The notes under the pieces were generated by a model. That model saw only the letters and a list, made by a program, of their open reading frames with translations. It was not told the DNA's origin and made no database searches. Positions 5,590 through 5,931 of a DNA stretch of 5,931 nucleotides are shown piece by piece. Each line of letters starts with the position of its first letter. Position 1 is the stretch's first letter. The stretch is from Phycisphaeraceae bacterium (GTDB taxonomy: Bacteria > Planctomycetota > Phycisphaerae > Phycisphaerales > UBA1924), in NCBI GenBank assembly GCA_009827205.1, contig WUAK01000180.1, positions 1 to 5,931 of the forward strand. The letters are read 5' to 3'. A program made the translations under genes and the position numbers.

Positions 5590-5931
5590 ATGGGACTGTA
5601 CCGCATCCAGAACAACGCACTCGAATCCATCGACCCCGTCACATACGAACAAGAAGCCGTCCGCGAACGCCAAGAACTCCAGCAATGGCTTCGGCACTCG
5701 ATTGAAGTCATCGCACCAGGCTGTATGGTCCTGAGCGAGGAGTTCAATGACTGGGAAGACAGCAACCGACGGATCGATCTGCTGTGCCTCGATCAAGACG
5801 CATGCCTCGTCGTCATCGAGCTCAAACGCACTCCAAGCGGAGGTCACATGGATCTCCAAGCAATCCGCTACGCGGCGATGGTCTCGAACATGACCTTCGA
5901 TCGAGCCGTGCGTGCCCACGCCAGATACCTC
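5590..5931 (+). CDS. PD-(D/E)XK nuclease-like protein (DUF91/NucS-like), N-terminal 114 codons
   Basis: A plus-strand frame open from ATG 5590 to the window end, so the C-terminus is missing. It begins MGLYRIQNNALESIDPVTYE. The following sequence fits a PD-(D/E)XK nuclease core: RRIDLL with D63, VVIELKR with E77 and K79, and a QAIRY motif (Q90 to Y94) like the QxxxY motif of RecB/NucS-type nucleases. The pattern of an LYRI start, a WEDS..RIDLL strand, an ELKR strand and HMDLQAIRYAAMVS is familiar from a widespread bacterial family annotated as DUF91 or endonuclease NucS-like, usually a few hundred residues long. The natural role is not established; DNA cleavage is inferred from the motif residues. 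It is divergent from the ietAS-TIR operon, with about 600 bases between the two starts, so it has its own promoter and need not be functionally linked. The SD at 5580-5585 and the motif spacing make the frame certain. A long minus-strand frame over the same bases is a shadow. Confidence 0.85.
   Translation, partial: MGLYRIQNNALESIDPVTYEQEAVRERQELQQWLRHSIEVIAPGCMVLSEEFNDWEDSNRRIDLLCLDQDACLVVIELKRTPSGGHMDLQAIRYAAMVSNMTFDRAVRAHARYL

Noticed and set aside
5317..5919. 200-codon minus-strand frame at the right edge
   Set aside because: It covers the complementary strand of the nuclease-like gene, whose plus-strand protein has clear PD-(D/E)XK motifs, and of the structured leader. Its own product has no recognisable features.

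Overview
The window is bacterial chromosome or plasmid DNA. Every gene used here has a Shine-Dalgarno sequence a few bases before an ATG, the AAA/subtilase/TIR genes have GC-rich third codon positions, and the only strong promoter is sigma70-like. The phylum cannot be told from the sequence. The genes look roughly 60% G+C, while two long gene-free stretches (92-840 and about 5070-5393) look clearly more AT-rich. Together with the gene content, this points to an accessory, defence-island type region rather than a housekeeping locus.

Layout from left to right: (1) positions 1-91, minus strand, the first 30 codons of an unrecognised gene that leaves the window on the left. (2) 92-840, a gene-free stretch rich in palindromes and inverted repeats, notably a 9-bp inverted repeat (255-308) abutting a perfect 16-nt palindrome (309-324), and a weak terminator-like hairpin (806-823). 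(3) 841-4989, a tight three-gene minus-strand operon transcribed right to left: a AAA+ ATPase with a C-terminal helix-turn-helix (IetA-like), an intracellular subtilisin-like S8 serine protease (IetS-like), and a DUF1883-TIR protein. The intergenic gaps are 3 and 15 nt. (4) 4970-5069, the operon's control region, with a TTGACA-type promoter, a near-perfect ribosome binding site and a 16-nt direct repeat on either side of the promoter. (5) about 5070-5393, gene-free DNA. (6) 5394-5570, a dense set of nested stems that reads as a structured RNA or leader. (7) 5590-5931, plus strand, the N-terminal part of a PD-(D/E)XK nuclease-like (DUF91/NucS-like) gene that leaves the window on the right.

The ATPase plus subtilase pair matches the ietAS module, described as a toxin-antitoxin and plasmid-stability system on pTiC58 and later listed among anti-phage defence systems. 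What stands out is a third cistron, a DUF1883-TIR protein that is a likely NAD-consuming effector, joined to the pair by a 15-nt gap with its own SD. The working hypothesis is a three-part defence system in which the ATPase senses or restrains, the protease is the regulated switch and the TIR protein is a killing effector, possibly controlled by cleavage in its proline-rich interdomain linker. That functional link is inference from gene order only.
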